The notes under the pieces are model-generated. The model had not been told where the DNA came from and ran no database searches. It saw only the letters and a program-made list of their open reading frames with translations. DNA of 53,595 nt from Caulobacterales bacterium (GTDB lineage Bacteria > Pseudomonadota > Alphaproteobacteria > Caulobacterales > Caulobacteraceae): assembly GCA_017302335.1 (NCBI GenBank), contig JAFLCT010000004.1, forward strand, positions 1 through 53,595. Reading direction: 5' to 3'. Both the position numbers and the translations under genes were made by a program. The number at the start of each line of letters is the position of its first letter. The first letter of the stretch is position 1. Positions 18,786 through 27,729 of this stretch are shown here, piece by piece.

Positions 18786-19589
18786 GTGACCGGGTCCCTG
18801 GAGATCGTCATCCTTGGCTGCGGATCGTCCGGCGGCGTGCCACGCGGCGACGGCGACTGGGGCGTCTGCGATCCGGCCGAGCCGAGAAACCGTCGCAGCC
18901 GATGCTCGATGCTGGCGCGGCGGCGCGGGCCGGGCGGCGAGACCAATATCCTGATCGACACCTCGCCGGACCTGCGAAGCCAGGCGCTGGCGGCAAGGCT
19001 GACTTCGGTGACGGCCGTTCTCTACACCCACGACCACGCCGACCAGACGCATGGCGTCGATGACCTGAGGGTCTTCGCCCTGAGGGCGCGACGGCGCATT
19101 CCGGCCTGGATGGACGCGCCGACGCGCCACGCCCTGTACGAACGGTTTCGTTATATCTTTGAAAGTGTTGAAAACTATCCGACAATCGTTGATGCACTTG
19201 ATCTTCCGCCGCATGGCGAACGCTGGTCGATAGACGGTCCCGGCGGCGCGATCCCGGTTGTGACCTTCGACCAGGCCCACGGGCCGATCCGGTCGGTCGG
19301 ATATCGGTTGGGACCTGTGGCGTATTCCAGCGACGTGTCGGACCTGGATCAGGCCGCGCTGGACGCCGTGCGCGGCAGCGCGCTCTGGATCGTCGACGCC
19401 TTGCGCCTGACGCCGCATCCGACTCACGCGCATCTGGACAGGACGCTGGAATGGATCGCGGCCGCCGATGTGCAGCGCGCCGTGCTGACGAATCTACATA
19501 TTGATATGGATTACGAGACTTTGAAGTCGATTGTTCCTTCAAATGTCGAGGTGGCGTTCGATGGCTGGAACGCTGAACTGGCGCTCTGA
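18786..19589 (+). CDS. MBL-fold metallohydrolase, PhnP-like
   Basis: A 267-residue metallo-beta-lactamase-fold protein of the PhnP-like group, which includes cyclic phosphodiesterases. The N-terminal LGCGSSGGVPRGDGDWGVCDP has two cysteines, resembling the zinc-site region of that group. The core motif is THDHADQTHGVDDLR near residue 77, and later histidines are in FDQAHGP, HPTHAHLD and TNLHIDMDY. The start codon is GTG, 3 bases after tatD stops, so it ends the tmk-holB-tatD operon. Two short AT-rich patches (19141-19200 and 19490-19560) stand out. Exact substrate is unknown. Confidence 0.88.
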   Translation: MTGSLEIVILGCGSSGGVPRGDGDWGVCDPAEPRNRRSRCSMLARRRGPGGETNILIDTSPDLRSQALAARLTSVTAVLYTHDHADQTHGVDDLRVFALRARRRIPAWMDAPTRHALYERFRYIFESVENYPTIVDALDLPPHGERWSIDGPGGAIPVVTFDQAHGPIRSVGYRLGPVAYSSDVSDLDQAALDAVRGSALWIVDALRLTPHPTHAHLDRTLEWIAAADVQRAVLTNLHIDMDYETLKSIVPSNVEVAFDGWNAELAL

Positions 19590-19671
19590 CGGCATCAGAT
19601 ATTTCGCATAATATATCTTAGGCGATGAATGATCGTGCCGCCACAACACGCCGTTAAGTCGCCTTTCCGGT

Positions 19672-21054
19672 TCAGTATCCCCCGAAACTGCCCGCCGCGC
19701 CGGGAAAGACCACGGGGCTTTCGGTTCCGTCCTTCGCCACGGCGGCGACGCCGAAGAAATAGTTGTCGATGACGACGTTCCTGAGCGTGAACTCGGTCAC
19801 GTCGCCGACCCAGCGGCTGTTGGTCCACTGCGGCGCATCGGTCAGGCGCCAATAGATGCGGTACCCGGCCAGATTGGGCGCCTGGGCGGCGGACGGTCGC
19901 GTCCATTTCAGCGTCGTGTCGGGGCTGACCGCGCCCTCGATGACCACATTGGCCGGCGGCGGCGGCGCCCAGGCCATGGAGGCCAGGGCCACGGCGTTCA
20001 GGGCCGTCAGCTTGGCGGCGTAGTCGAAGTCCACATATTCGATGGTGTCGCCGTAATGGCGGCCGTTCTCGGTGCGCAGATCCTGATGCTGGCGGTCGTA
20101 GTGCTCGTTGGTCTCCATGATACGCACGCCGGGCCAGCCCAGGTCGTTGAACGGTCGGTGATGCCCGCCCCGGCCGAAACGGTCGAGGCGATAGACCACC
20201 ATGGTGTCCAGGTTGGGCACATACTGGTCGGCCAGCCGATCAATATAGCGGGCCAGGTTGCGGGCCGGGCTGTCGACCTCGCCGCCGGTGAAGCGCCGTT
20301 GCCGGGCCTCCTCGGGGGTTTCGGTGGCGCGGGTTCCCTCGGCGAAGATGCGGGCCGTGGTGTTGTCGACCACGCCGTTGATCCCGGCCGAATTGCCGAT
20401 CATGTCGTTGTTCAGGAAAGCCTGGACGCGCCACCCTTCCCGCTTGGCCTCGGCCGCCAGGATGGCGCCGCCGAACAGGCCGTTCTCCTCGCCCGCCAGG
20501 GCCGCATAGACGATGGTCGCCGGAAAGCGGCGTTGGGTCAGGATGCGCGCCGCCTCCAGGGTTCCGGCCACGCCCGAGGCGTTGTCATTGGCGCCGGGCG
20601 CGTCGGAGGTGAAGTCCATGACGTCGGTAACGCGGCTGTCGATATCGCCGGACATGAAGACATAACGGTCGGGGTCGCTGGCTCCGCGCTGGATGGCGAT
20701 GACGCTGACCACTTCGGTCGGATTGGGGATGCGCGGTCCCGTGACGACGTCGGAGACGTAGCGCACCTCCAGACAGTCGCCGCAAGCCGCCGAGATGCGT
20801 TGAAATTCCTCGAATATCCAACGACGGGCCGCGCCGATTCCGCGCGTCTGCGACTGGGTGTCGGACAGGGTGTGGCGCGTGCCGAAATCCACCAGGGTCT
20901 GAACATCGGCGCGAATGCGCTGGGCCGACGGCGCCGTGCCGATCTCATACAGGGCCGGAACCTCTGCGGGCGGCGGCGGCGTGTTCGAGGACTGAGCGGC
21001 GGCTTGCCCGGCCAACAGCAAGACGGCGGCGGAGACGGCGAACGAACCCTGCAT
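19672..21054 (-). CDS. Secreted M28-family peptidase with C-terminal fibronectin III-like domain
   Basis: A 460-residue predicted exported peptidase. The signal peptide is MQGSFAVSAAVLLLAGQAAAQ. The M28 catalytic domain spans roughly residues 60-345: metal-ligand region MSGDIDSR (134-141), GANDNASG with Asp157, the catalytic and ligand glutamates in AGEENGLFGG (189-190), and Asp217 in NNDMIGN. The last histidine ligand is probably in the RGGHHRPFND region. Most M28 enzymes have GHxDS at the first position; here residue 137 is Asp. The C-terminal ~90 residues (TLKWTRPSAAQAPNLAGYRIYW) look like a fibronectin type III fold. Likely a periplasmic or extracellular aminopeptidase, if the altered site is active. 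Confidence 0.87.
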   Translation of the reverse strand: MQGSFAVSAAVLLLAGQAAAQSSNTPPPPAEVPALYEIGTAPSAQRIRADVQTLVDFGTRHTLSDTQSQTRGIGAARRWIFEEFQRISAACGDCLEVRYVSDVVTGPRIPNPTEVVSVIAIQRGASDPDRYVFMSGDIDSRVTDVMDFTSDAPGANDNASGVAGTLEAARILTQRRFPATIVYAALAGEENGLFGGAILAAEAKREGWRVQAFLNNDMIGNSAGINGVVDNTTARIFAEGTRATETPEEARQRRFTGGEVDSPARNLARYIDRLADQYVPNLDTMVVYRLDRFGRGGHHRPFNDLGWPGVRIMETNEHYDRQHQDLRTENGRHYGDTIEYVDFDYAAKLTALNAVALASMAWAPPPPANVVIEGAVSPDTTLKWTRPSAAQAPNLAGYRIYWRLTDAPQWTNSRWVGDVTEFTLRNVVIDNYFFGVAAVAKDGTESPVVFPGAAGSFGGY

Positions 21055-21107
21055 GAGACATCCTTCGGAAAGCCCAAGGGACTGGTAGGCCGCCCGACCC
21101 GACCGGT

Positions 21108-22514
21108 CTAGATGTGGATGACCCGGCCATAGGCGTCGAGCGCCGCCTCGTGCATGGCCTCCGACATGGTCGGGTGCGGATAGACCGTGCCGTGCAGGTC
21201 TTCCTCGGTCGCCTCCATGGTCATGGCGGTGACATAGCCCTGGATCATCTCGGTGACCTCGGCGCCGATCATATGGGCGCCGATCAGGGCGCCGGTCTTG
21301 TCGTCGAACAGCACCTTGACGAAGCCGTCGGTGTCGCCCGCCGCAATGGCCTTGCCGTTCACCTTGAAGGGGAAGCGGCCGATCTTGACCGCCCGGCCCT
21401 GTTCCTTGGCCGCCTGTTCGGTCAGGCCGACCGAGGCCACCTGCGGCTGGGAATAGGTGCAGCCCGCGATGGGCGAGACGACGTGCGGCGTCTTGAAGCC
21501 GGCGATGTGTTCGGCGGCGTGGATGCCTTCATGGCTGGCCTTGTGCGCCAGCCAGGGCGCCCCGGCGCAGTCGCCGATGGCGTACAGCCCCTTCACATTG
21601 GTCTGGCAGTGGCCGTCGGTCTTGATGTGGCCGCGGTCCAGCTCGACGCCGAGCGCCTCCAGCCCGATCCCGTCGGTGTTGGCGGTGATGCCCACGGCCG
21701 AAATGCAGACTTCGGCTTCCAGCGTCTCGGCCTTGCCGCCGATCTCGATGGCGACCTGAACCGCTTTGGCGGACTTGGAGACCTTGGCCACCTTGGCGCC
21801 GACGCGGAATTTCATCCCGCGTTTCTCGAACGATTTCTGCGCTGCTTTGGAGACTTCCTCATCTTCCACCGGAAGAATACGCGGCAGGGCCTCGACCACG
21901 GTGACCTCGCAACCCAGGGCGCGATAGAAGCTGCCGAACTCGATGCCGATGGCCCCTGAACCGATGACGATCAGGGTCTTGGGCAGGAATTTCGGGGTCA
22001 TGGCCTCGCGATAGGCCCAGATGCGGTCGCCGTCGGCCTCAAGCCCGATCTGCGGCAGGGCGCGGGCGCGGGCGCCCACAGCCAGCATGACCGATTTGGC
22101 CTGAACCGTGCGCGAGCCGCCGTCCTTGAGGGCGATGACGACCTTGGGCGCCCCCTGCCCTTTTTCGAGTTTCGCCGTGCCCTCGATGACCTCGATCTTG
22201 TTCTTCTTCATCAGGAAGCCGACGCCCGAGTTCAACTGTTTCGCCACGCCGCGCGAGCGGGCGATGATGGCGTCGAAGTCGAAGCCGACCTTTTCGGCCG
22301 ACAGGCCGTAGTCCTTGAGGTGGCTCAGGCTCTCGTACTTCTCGCCCGACTTGAGCAGGGCCTTGGTCGGGATGCAGCCCCAGTTCAGGCAGATGCCGCC
22401 CAGGTTCTCGCGCTCGACGATGGCCGTCTTCAGGCCCAGTTGGCTGGCGCGGATGGCGGCGACATAGCCGCCCGGACCCGAGCCGATGACGATGAGATCG
22501 AAGGTGTCAGCCAC
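21108..22514 (-). CDS. lpd: Dihydrolipoyl dehydrogenase (E3)
   Basis: A 468-residue FAD enzyme that reoxidises dihydrolipoamide of pyruvate and related dehydrogenase complexes. The FAD fold is DLIVIGSGPGGYVAAIRASQ, the redox-active disulfide is in LGGICLNWGCIPTKALL, the NAD-binding fold is LIVIGSGAIGIEFGSFY, and the C-terminal catalytic His-Glu is in HPTMSEAMHEAALDAYGR. The GTG at 22514 was chosen because GAGGA lies 8 bases upstream; a TTG five codons earlier is possible. It is the last gene of the pdh cluster on this strand. Confidence 0.97.
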   Translation of the reverse strand: MADTFDLIVIGSGPGGYVAAIRASQLGLKTAIVERENLGGICLNWGCIPTKALLKSGEKYESLSHLKDYGLSAEKVGFDFDAIIARSRGVAKQLNSGVGFLMKKNKIEVIEGTAKLEKGQGAPKVVIALKDGGSRTVQAKSVMLAVGARARALPQIGLEADGDRIWAYREAMTPKFLPKTLIVIGSGAIGIEFGSFYRALGCEVTVVEALPRILPVEDEEVSKAAQKSFEKRGMKFRVGAKVAKVSKSAKAVQVAIEIGGKAETLEAEVCISAVGITANTDGIGLEALGVELDRGHIKTDGHCQTNVKGLYAIGDCAGAPWLAHKASHEGIHAAEHIAGFKTPHVVSPIAGCTYSQPQVASVGLTEQAAKEQGRAVKIGRFPFKVNGKAIAAGDTDGFVKVLFDDKTGALIGAHMIGAEVTEMIQGYVTAMTMEATEEDLHGTVYPHPTMSEAMHEAALDAYGRVIHI

Positions 22515-22570
22515 GGATGAAGTCCTCAACTTGGAGAAACACGGTCATAGCCCAGGGCGAAGCCCGGGGC

Positions 22571-23182
22571 CTAATGCAGTCTGGCCTTGCCGCGGACGAT
22601 GTCCGAGACGTGACGGCCGCAAAGGTCGCCGGCCACCAGCAGTTCGTCGGCCTGGCGGTCGGCCAGGGCCATGATGGCGGAATGTTGGGCGGGGGTGACG
22701 GCGGCGCCGCCCTCGACCACGGCCCAGGCGGCGTGATTGGCCTCCAGTCCGGTGTCCAGGGCCTTGAGCGCGGCCTCGTCGATTTCGCGGAACGGCATCA
22801 ACATCTTGAGCTTGAGATATTCCTGATTCAGCTCGGCGTAGCGCTCGTCATTGACCTCCATGGCCTCGCGCAGGGTGGCGGCGGTGACCGAACCGACGGG
22901 CGCCTTCAGGGCGGCGTCGATGACGCCGAAATTCTGATTGATGCGGGCGGAGACGGCGTTCAACGCCAGGCAGGCCTGAAGCTGGTTCTCGAACACCATC
23001 TGCTGGGCCGTCGCCTGGGTCAGGTTCATGGCCTGGAGCGAGGTGAAGATCGAGGTCATGCCGACAAGCACCGCCACCAGGGTCGAGACCAGGGGCAGGA
23101 CGGCCGCGCGCGGCAGGCCAGGCCGCCCCTGAGCCGGAGGCTCCGGCCGGTCGTCCTCGCGTTCGTCGTCGTTCAGCCCCAT
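22571..23182 (-). CDS. Membrane-anchored helical protein inside the pdh cluster, function unknown
   Basis: A 203-residue protein I do not recognise. A charged, Pro-rich cytoplasmic N-terminus (~25 residues) is followed by one transmembrane helix (AAVLPLVSTLVAVLVGMTSI). The rest is predicted to be all helical, Ala/Glu/Leu-rich and on the outer side, resembling a four-helix-bundle sensor domain without any signalling output domain. Two cysteines occur (QACLALN and DLCGRH). It lies between pdhC and lpd on the same strand with short gaps on each side, so it is probably co-transcribed with them. Co-expression with pyruvate dehydrogenase is inference; the function is unknown. Confidence 0.75.
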   Translation of the reverse strand: MGLNDDEREDDRPEPPAQGRPGLPRAAVLPLVSTLVAVLVGMTSIFTSLQAMNLTQATAQQMVFENQLQACLALNAVSARINQNFGVIDAALKAPVGSVTAATLREAMEVNDERYAELNQEYLKLKMLMPFREIDEAALKALDTGLEANHAAWAVVEGGAAVTPAQHSAIMALADRQADELLVAGDLCGRHVSDIVRGKARLH

Positions 23183-23206
23183 GACGCCTCTTTCGAGAGT
23201 TTTCCG

Positions 23207-24472
23207 TCAGGCCAGCATGGTCACGGGGTCTTCGATCATGGCCTTGAAGGCCTGAAGGAATCTGGCCCCCACGGCGCCGTCTACGACGCGGTGATCGCAG
23301 GTCAGGGTGACGGTCATGACCGTGGCCACGGCCAGTTGACCGTTCTTGACGACCGGGCGCTGTTCGCCGGCGCCGACGCTCATGATCGCGCCCTGCGGCT
23401 CGTTGATGATCGAGGCGAAGGCCTTGATGCCGAACATACCCAGGTTGGAGACCGAGAAGGTGCCGCCCTGGAATTCCTCGGGCTTCAGCTTGCGGTCGCG
23501 GGCGCGTTTGGCGAGGTCTTTCGACTCCGTGGCGATCTGCGACAGGGACTTCAGCTCGGCCTGACGGATGATCGGAGTGATCAGACCGCCGTCGATCGCC
23601 ACCGCCATGGCCACGTCGGCATGGTGGTGCATGGCGATGCCTTCGGGCGTGTAGCTGGCGTTGGCGTCCGGCACGGCCTTCAGGGCCATGGCCGAGGCCT
23701 TGATGACGAAGTCGTTGACCGAGACCTTGACGCCCTGGGCCTCCAGCAACGCATTGACCTTGGCGCGCGCGGCCAGCAGGCCGTCGATCTCGCAGTCGAT
23801 GGTCAGCGGGAAGTGCGGCACGTCGCGGAAGCTGTCGGTCAGGCGCCGGGCGATGGCCTTGCGCATACCGTCCAGCGGGATCAGGTCGTAGCTGCCGGGA
23901 GCGATGCCCTGCTGCTCCAGCGACAGGACCTTGCGCGGTTCGCCGACAGCGGCGGCCGACGAGACCGACGGCGCGGCGCCGCCCTTCAATCCCTCGACAT
24001 CGCGGCGGACGATGCGGCCGTGCGGGCCGGTGCCCTTGATCGACGCCAGGTCGACGCCGTTCTGGGCGGCGATGCGCCGGGCCAGGGGCGAGGCGAAGAC
24101 GCGGCCGCCATCGGCGGATTTCGGCGCCGGAGCGGCTTTCGGCGCTTCGGCGGCGGGCGCCGGTTTGGTCTCGGCCTTCGGAGCCTCTGCGGCCTTGGGC
24201 GCATCCGCCTTCGGCGCCGGAGCGGCGGTTCCGCCCTCGCCTTTCAGACGGGCGATGACGGTGTTGACCTTCACGCCCTCGGAGCCTTCCGGGACCAGGA
24301 TTTCGAGGACTTCGCCCTCATCGACGGCTTCGACCTCCATGGTCGCCTTGTCGGTCTCGATCTCGGCGATCACGTCGCCCGCCTTGACCACATCGCCCGC
24401 CTTGACGTGCCATTTGGCGAGGACGCCCTCCTCCATGGTCGGAGACAGGGCTGGCATCAGGATGTCGGTCAT
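23207..24472 (-). CDS. pdhC: Pyruvate dehydrogenase E2, dihydrolipoamide acetyltransferase
   Basis: A 421-residue E2. One N-terminal lipoyl domain carries the lipoylated Lys42 in ETDKATMEV. It is followed by an Ala/Pro/Lys linker, an E3/E1-binding segment ([18 protein letters not shown], residues ~120-150) and the catalytic acetyltransferase domain ending in [18 protein letters not shown], with the active-site His. It transfers the acetyl group to CoA. It overlaps the DUF5076-like gene by 4 bases. Its lipoyl coding sequence is almost identical to that of pdhB over 166 bases. Confidence 0.97.
   Translation of the reverse strand: MTDILMPALSPTMEEGVLAKWHVKAGDVVKAGDVIAEIETDKATMEVEAVDEGEVLEILVPEGSEGVKVNTVIARLKGEGGTAAPAPKADAPKAAEAPKAETKPAPAAEAPKAAPAPKSADGGRVFASPLARRIAAQNGVDLASIKGTGPHGRIVRRDVEGLKGGAAPSVSSAAAVGEPRKVLSLEQQGIAPGSYDLIPLDGMRKAIARRLTDSFRDVPHFPLTIDCEIDGLLAARAKVNALLEAQGVKVSVNDFVIKASAMALKAVPDANASYTPEGIAMHHHADVAMAVAIDGGLITPIIRQAELKSLSQIATESKDLAKRARDRKLKPEEFQGGTFSVSNLGMFGIKAFASIINEPQGAIMSVGAGEQRPVVKNGQLAVATVMTVTLTCDHRVVDGAVGARFLQAFKAMIEDPVTMLA
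24252..24417 (-). repeat. Direct repeat copy 1: lipoyl-domain coding segment in pdhC
   Basis: These 166 bases match 25936-26101 in pdhB at all but one position (a synonymous T/C difference), on the same strand 1.68 kb apart. Flanking lipoyl codons are more diverged. The pattern suggests recent homogenisation of the two domains. Confidence 0.9.
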
Positions 24473-24789
24473 GCCGCGCCTCCGCCCGGCTGTTCGGTAA
24501 GGGTGTCGAACTCAGGTCCGGCCAGGGTCTGCTCCAGCCCCTTGAGGATGGCCTTGTAGCTGTCCTCGCCGTTCATGCCGCGCTGCATCTCATAGACGCG
24601 CGACATATGCCGGGCGGCCTGGGCCAGGACTTCTCCGAACCGCGTCGGATCGTTGAAGGCGGGCTTCAGCGTCATCACCGGAACGCCGCGCGACCACCAC
24701 AGGCGCATGATCTCGACCGCCTGCGGGTCCGAGGCGACGTCGGACGGAGTGGTCAGGGCGAAATCGGGTTCGTGGGCCGCGTCGGTCAT
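24469..24789 (-). CDS. DUF5076-like small protein of the pdh operon
   Basis: A 106-residue acidic protein starting [20 protein letters not shown]. The conserved-looking core is [36 protein letters not shown], followed by a helical stretch ([29 protein letters not shown]). I place it with the DUF5076 family from memory of alphaproteobacterial pdh loci, at moderate certainty. It overlaps the pdhB stop by 4 bases and the pdhC start by 4 bases, so all three are surely translated together. A role in PDH assembly or regulation is only a guess. It has no cysteine and no membrane helix. Confidence 0.8.
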   Translation of the reverse strand: MTDAAHEPDFALTTPSDVASDPQAVEIMRLWWSRGVPVMTLKPAFNDPTRFGEVLAQAARHMSRVYEMQRGMNGEDSYKAILKGLEQTLAGPEFDTLTEQPGGGAA

Positions 24790-26156
24790 GCCATCACCGC
24801 CTTCACGGCCTTGACGATCTTGTCCACGCCGGGAAGCGACAGGGCCTCCAGATTGGCGGCGTAGGGCAGAGGCACGTCTTCCTGATGCACCCGCAGCGGC
24901 GGAGCGTCGAGATAGTCGAAGGCGTGTTCGATGACCCGGGCCACGACCTCGGCGCCGACGCCCATCGGACCCCAGCCTTCCTCGGCCGAGACCAGGCGGC
25001 TGGTCTTCTTCACGCTTTCGACGATGGTCTGGTGGTCCAGCGGACGTAGGCTGCGCAGATCGACGACCTCGCAACTGATCCCCTCGCCTTGCAACTGCTC
25101 GGCGGCCTGAAGGGCGAAGCCGACCATGCGGCTGTGCGCCGTGATGGTGACGTCGGTCCCTTCGCGTCGGACCTTGGCCTTGCCGATGGGCACGATCCAG
25201 TCCTCGACATCGGGCACGTCGAACTCCAGCCCGTACATCATCTCGTGTTCGAGGAAGACGACCGGGTTCGGGTCGCGGATGGCGGCCTTCATCAGGCCCT
25301 TGGCGTCGGCGGCGTCATAGGGGGCCACGACCTTCAGACCCGGCACGTTGGCGTACCAGGCCGAATAGTCCTGGCTGTGCTGGGCCGCCACGCGGCTGGC
25401 GGCGCCGTTGGGACCGCGGAAGACGATGGGCGCGCGGATCTGTCCGCCCGACATATACAGGGTCTTGGCCGCCGAATTGATGATGTGGTCGATCGCCTGC
25501 ATGGCGAAGTTGAACGTCATGAACTCGATGATCGGCTTCAACCCGCTCATGGCCGCGCCGACGCCCAGGCCGGCGAAGCCGTGCTCGGTGATCGGGGTGT
25601 CGACCACCCGCTTGGGTCCGAACTCCTGCAACAGTTCGCGGCTGACCTTGTAGGCGCCCTGATACTGGGCGACTTCCTCGCCCATCAGGAAGACGCGGTC
25701 GTCGCGGCGCATCTCCTCGGCCATGGCGTCGCGCAGGGCGTCGCGGATGGTGGTCTTCACCAGTTTGGCGTCGGCCGGAACTTCGGGGTCGCGCAGTTCG
25801 ACGGCGGGACCGAAGTCGGTGTCGTCGGTCTTGTTCGAACCGCCGCCCTGACCGTCAGGCGGCAGGGCGACCGGATCGGCCGTGACCACCATCGTCGGCG
25901 CGGGCGCGGCGGTTCCGCCCTCGCCCGACAAGCGCGCGATGACGGTGTTGACCTTCACGCCCTCGGAGCCTTCCGGGACCAGGATTTCGAGGACTTCGCC
26001 CTCATCGACGGCCTCGACCTCCATGGTCGCCTTGTCGGTCTCGATCTCGGCGATCACGTCGCCCGCCTTGACCACATCGCCCGCCTTGACGTGCCATTTG
26101 GTCAGCGTGCCCTCTTCCATGGTGGGCGACAGCGCCGGCATCAGAATGTCGGTCAA
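24786..26156 (-). CDS. pdhB: Pyruvate dehydrogenase E1 beta subunit with N-terminal lipoyl domain
   Basis: A 456-residue fusion. Residues ~1-85 are a lipoyl domain (lysine in ETDKATMEV), and a linker of ~45 residues leads to the transketolase-like E1 beta domain ([26 protein letters not shown]) ending in the transketolase C-terminal domain ([21 protein letters not shown]). With PdhA it decarboxylates pyruvate using thiamine diphosphate. A lipoyl domain on E1 beta is a known alphaproteobacterial arrangement. It follows pdhA after 3 bases. Confidence 0.97.
   Translation of the reverse strand: MTDILMPALSPTMEEGTLTKWHVKAGDVVKAGDVIAEIETDKATMEVEAVDEGEVLEILVPEGSEGVKVNTVIARLSGEGGTAAPAPTMVVTADPVALPPDGQGGGSNKTDDTDFGPAVELRDPEVPADAKLVKTTIRDALRDAMAEEMRRDDRVFLMGEEVAQYQGAYKVSRELLQEFGPKRVVDTPITEHGFAGLGVGAAMSGLKPIIEFMTFNFAMQAIDHIINSAAKTLYMSGGQIRAPIVFRGPNGAASRVAAQHSQDYSAWYANVPGLKVVAPYDAADAKGLMKAAIRDPNPVVFLEHEMMYGLEFDVPDVEDWIVPIGKAKVRREGTDVTITAHSRMVGFALQAAEQLQGEGISCEVVDLRSLRPLDHQTIVESVKKTSRLVSAEEGWGPMGVGAEVVARVIEHAFDYLDAPPLRVHQEDVPLPYAANLEALSLPGVDKIVKAVKAVMA
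25936..26101 (-). repeat. Direct repeat copy 2: lipoyl-domain coding segment in pdhB
   Basis: Partner of 24252-24417 in pdhC: 165 of 166 bases are identical and in the same orientation. Recombination between the two would delete the pdhB catalytic part and the DUF5076-like gene, so the pair is a potential deletion hotspot. Confidence 0.9.
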
Positions 26157-26159
26157 CGG

Positions 26160-27179
26160 TCAGGCCTCCACATAGACGTCGGTATAGAGTTCGGACGGGT
26201 CCGGCTCGGGGCTTTCTTGGGCGAACTGGACGGCCTCGGCGACGATGGCCTTGATCTCGTTATCGATGACCTTGAGTTCGTCCTCGGTCACCTTGGCCTG
26301 GTCCAGCAGCATCTTGATGTGATCGATCGGGTCGCGGGTCTTCTTGACCTCGTCGACCTCTTCCTTGGTGCGGTATTTGGCCGGGTCCGACATGGAATGG
26401 CCGCGATAACGATAGGTCTTCACCTCCAGGATGAAGGGACCGCCGCCTTCGCGCGCGCGCTTCACCGCACGGGCCGTGGCGTCGCGTACGGCCAGAACGT
26501 CCATGCCGTCGACCTGTTCGCCCGGGATGCCGAAGCTGGCGCCGCGCTGGTACAGCTCGGTCGTGGCCGACGAGCGTTCGATGCTCGTGCCCATGGCGTA
26601 CTGGTTGTTCTCGATGATGTAGATGGCCGGCAGCTTCCAGAGCTGGGCCATGTTGAAGCTCTCGTAGACCTGGCCCTGATTGGCCGCGCCGTCGCCGAAA
26701 TAGACGAAGCTAACCGAATCGTCGCCACGGTACCAACCGGCGAAGGCCAGGCCGGTGCCCAACGCCACCTGGGCGCCGACGATGCCGTGCCCGCCGTAGA
26801 AGCCGGTCGGCACGTCGAACATATGCATCGAGCCGCCCTTGCCCTTGGACGAGCCGCCGATGCGGCCGGTCAGCTCGGCCATCACCTCTTTCGGGTCCAT
26901 GCCCGCGGCCAGCATATGGCCGTGGTCGCGGTAGCCGGTGATGATCTTGTCATAGCCCTGTTTGACGCTCTCCTGAACGCCCACGGCCACGGCCTCCTGA
27001 CCGATGTACAGGTGGCAGAAGCCGCCGATCAGGCCCATGCCGTACAGTTGGCCCGCCCGCTCCTCGAAGCGGCGGATCAGGACCATCTCGCGATAGAAGC
27101 GAAGCAGGTCTTCCTTTGACGCCTGTGGGGCGTTGGGAATCTTTTTCGAAGTCGTCTTGTCGGAGGGGGCTTTCGCCAT
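26160..27179 (-). CDS. pdhA: Pyruvate dehydrogenase E1 alpha subunit
   Basis: A 339-residue thiamine diphosphate-binding subunit. The cofactor motif is GDGAANQGQVYESFNMAQLWKLPAIYIIENN (GDG...NN), and YRGHSMSDPAKYRTKEEV is the conserved phosphorylation-loop region seen in E1 alpha. The N-terminal Lys/Ser-rich ~15 residues are variable. It is the first gene of pdhA-pdhB-DUF5076-pdhC, with a purine-rich site (GGGAGATGGCGG) just before the ATG. A 110-base gap separates it from ftsB, which is upstream on the same strand. Confidence 0.97.
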   Translation of the reverse strand: MAKAPSDKTTSKKIPNAPQASKEDLLRFYREMVLIRRFEERAGQLYGMGLIGGFCHLYIGQEAVAVGVQESVKQGYDKIITGYRDHGHMLAAGMDPKEVMAELTGRIGGSSKGKGGSMHMFDVPTGFYGGHGIVGAQVALGTGLAFAGWYRGDDSVSFVYFGDGAANQGQVYESFNMAQLWKLPAIYIIENNQYAMGTSIERSSATTELYQRGASFGIPGEQVDGMDVLAVRDATARAVKRAREGGGPFILEVKTYRYRGHSMSDPAKYRTKEEVDEVKKTRDPIDHIKMLLDQAKVTEDELKVIDNEIKAIVAEAVQFAQESPEPDPSELYTDVYVEA

Positions 27180-27290
27180 CCGCCATCTCCCGGCTGGGCC
27201 TCGTAGAGGGGCCTTCTGTCGTTACGTAAGCGGCTTTAGCAGCCTTCGTTCCCGAAAGGCAAAGTCGGCCGATCAGGATGTAACGAAAGT

Positions 27291-27620
27291 TCAGGAAGGG
27301 GCGGATTTGGAAGGCTGCGCGGCCGCGGCGGAGACGCGGATCACATAGTCGCGCGGGTCGGCGAATCCGAGCACGGCGCGGGCGCGCTCCTCCAGCAGAT
27401 CGCGCGACAGGCTTTCGCTGCGCAGGTAACGGACGCGGACCTCAAGGTCCTGACGCTGTTCAGTCAGGTCGTGGAGCTGGGTTTCGCGTTGCTCCAGCAG
27501 ACTGTCGCGTTCCGCCGCGCCGAGCAGGCCCCGCTCGCCCGTCAGCGCCTGCACCCCGAGGTACAGCACGGCCGCCAGCAGACAGAGGGAAAGGGTATAG
27601 GGCTTCATCCGTTCGGGCAT
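27291..27620 (-). CDS. ftsB: FtsB/DivIC-type septum formation initiator
   Basis: A 109-residue bitopic division protein. One transmembrane helix (LSLCLLAAVLYLGVQAL) is followed by a coiled coil (LLEQRETQLHDLTEQRQDLEVRVRYL, residues ~42-68) and the DivIC-like motif LLEERARAVLGFADPRDYVI. The ATG at 27620 has a strong ribosome site (AGAAGGAG) 8 bases upstream; the longer open frame to 27719 is rejected. FtsB links FtsL and FtsQ in the divisome. It lies between eno and pdhA on the same strand, as in other Caulobacterales. Confidence 0.88.
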   Translation of the reverse strand: MPERMKPYTLSLCLLAAVLYLGVQALTGERGLLGAAERDSLLEQRETQLHDLTEQRQDLEVRVRYLRSESLSRDLLEERARAVLGFADPRDYVIRVSAAAAQPSKSAPS

Positions 27621-27729
27621 TTCGGACGCTCCTTCTGAGCGCGGACTCACAGTTGATTGAATGTGAGCGGAAATGCCTAACGAACCGTAGCTTGAGCGTA
27701 AGATGTCATGCCGTCTCAACGCACTCGCG

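Noticed and set aside
18786-19589. Carbon-phosphorus lyase pathway member (true PhnP)
   Set aside because: The fold and Cys/His pattern fit PhnP-like proteins, but there are no phn genes nearby and the gene ends a replication/nuclease operon.
22517-24559. A 680-codon open frame on the plus strand opposite pdhC and the membrane-protein gene
   Set aside because: It is a shadow frame, common in GC-rich DNA; its product is Gly/Asp/Arg/His-rich low-complexity and matches nothing, while the minus strand encodes clear PDH E2.
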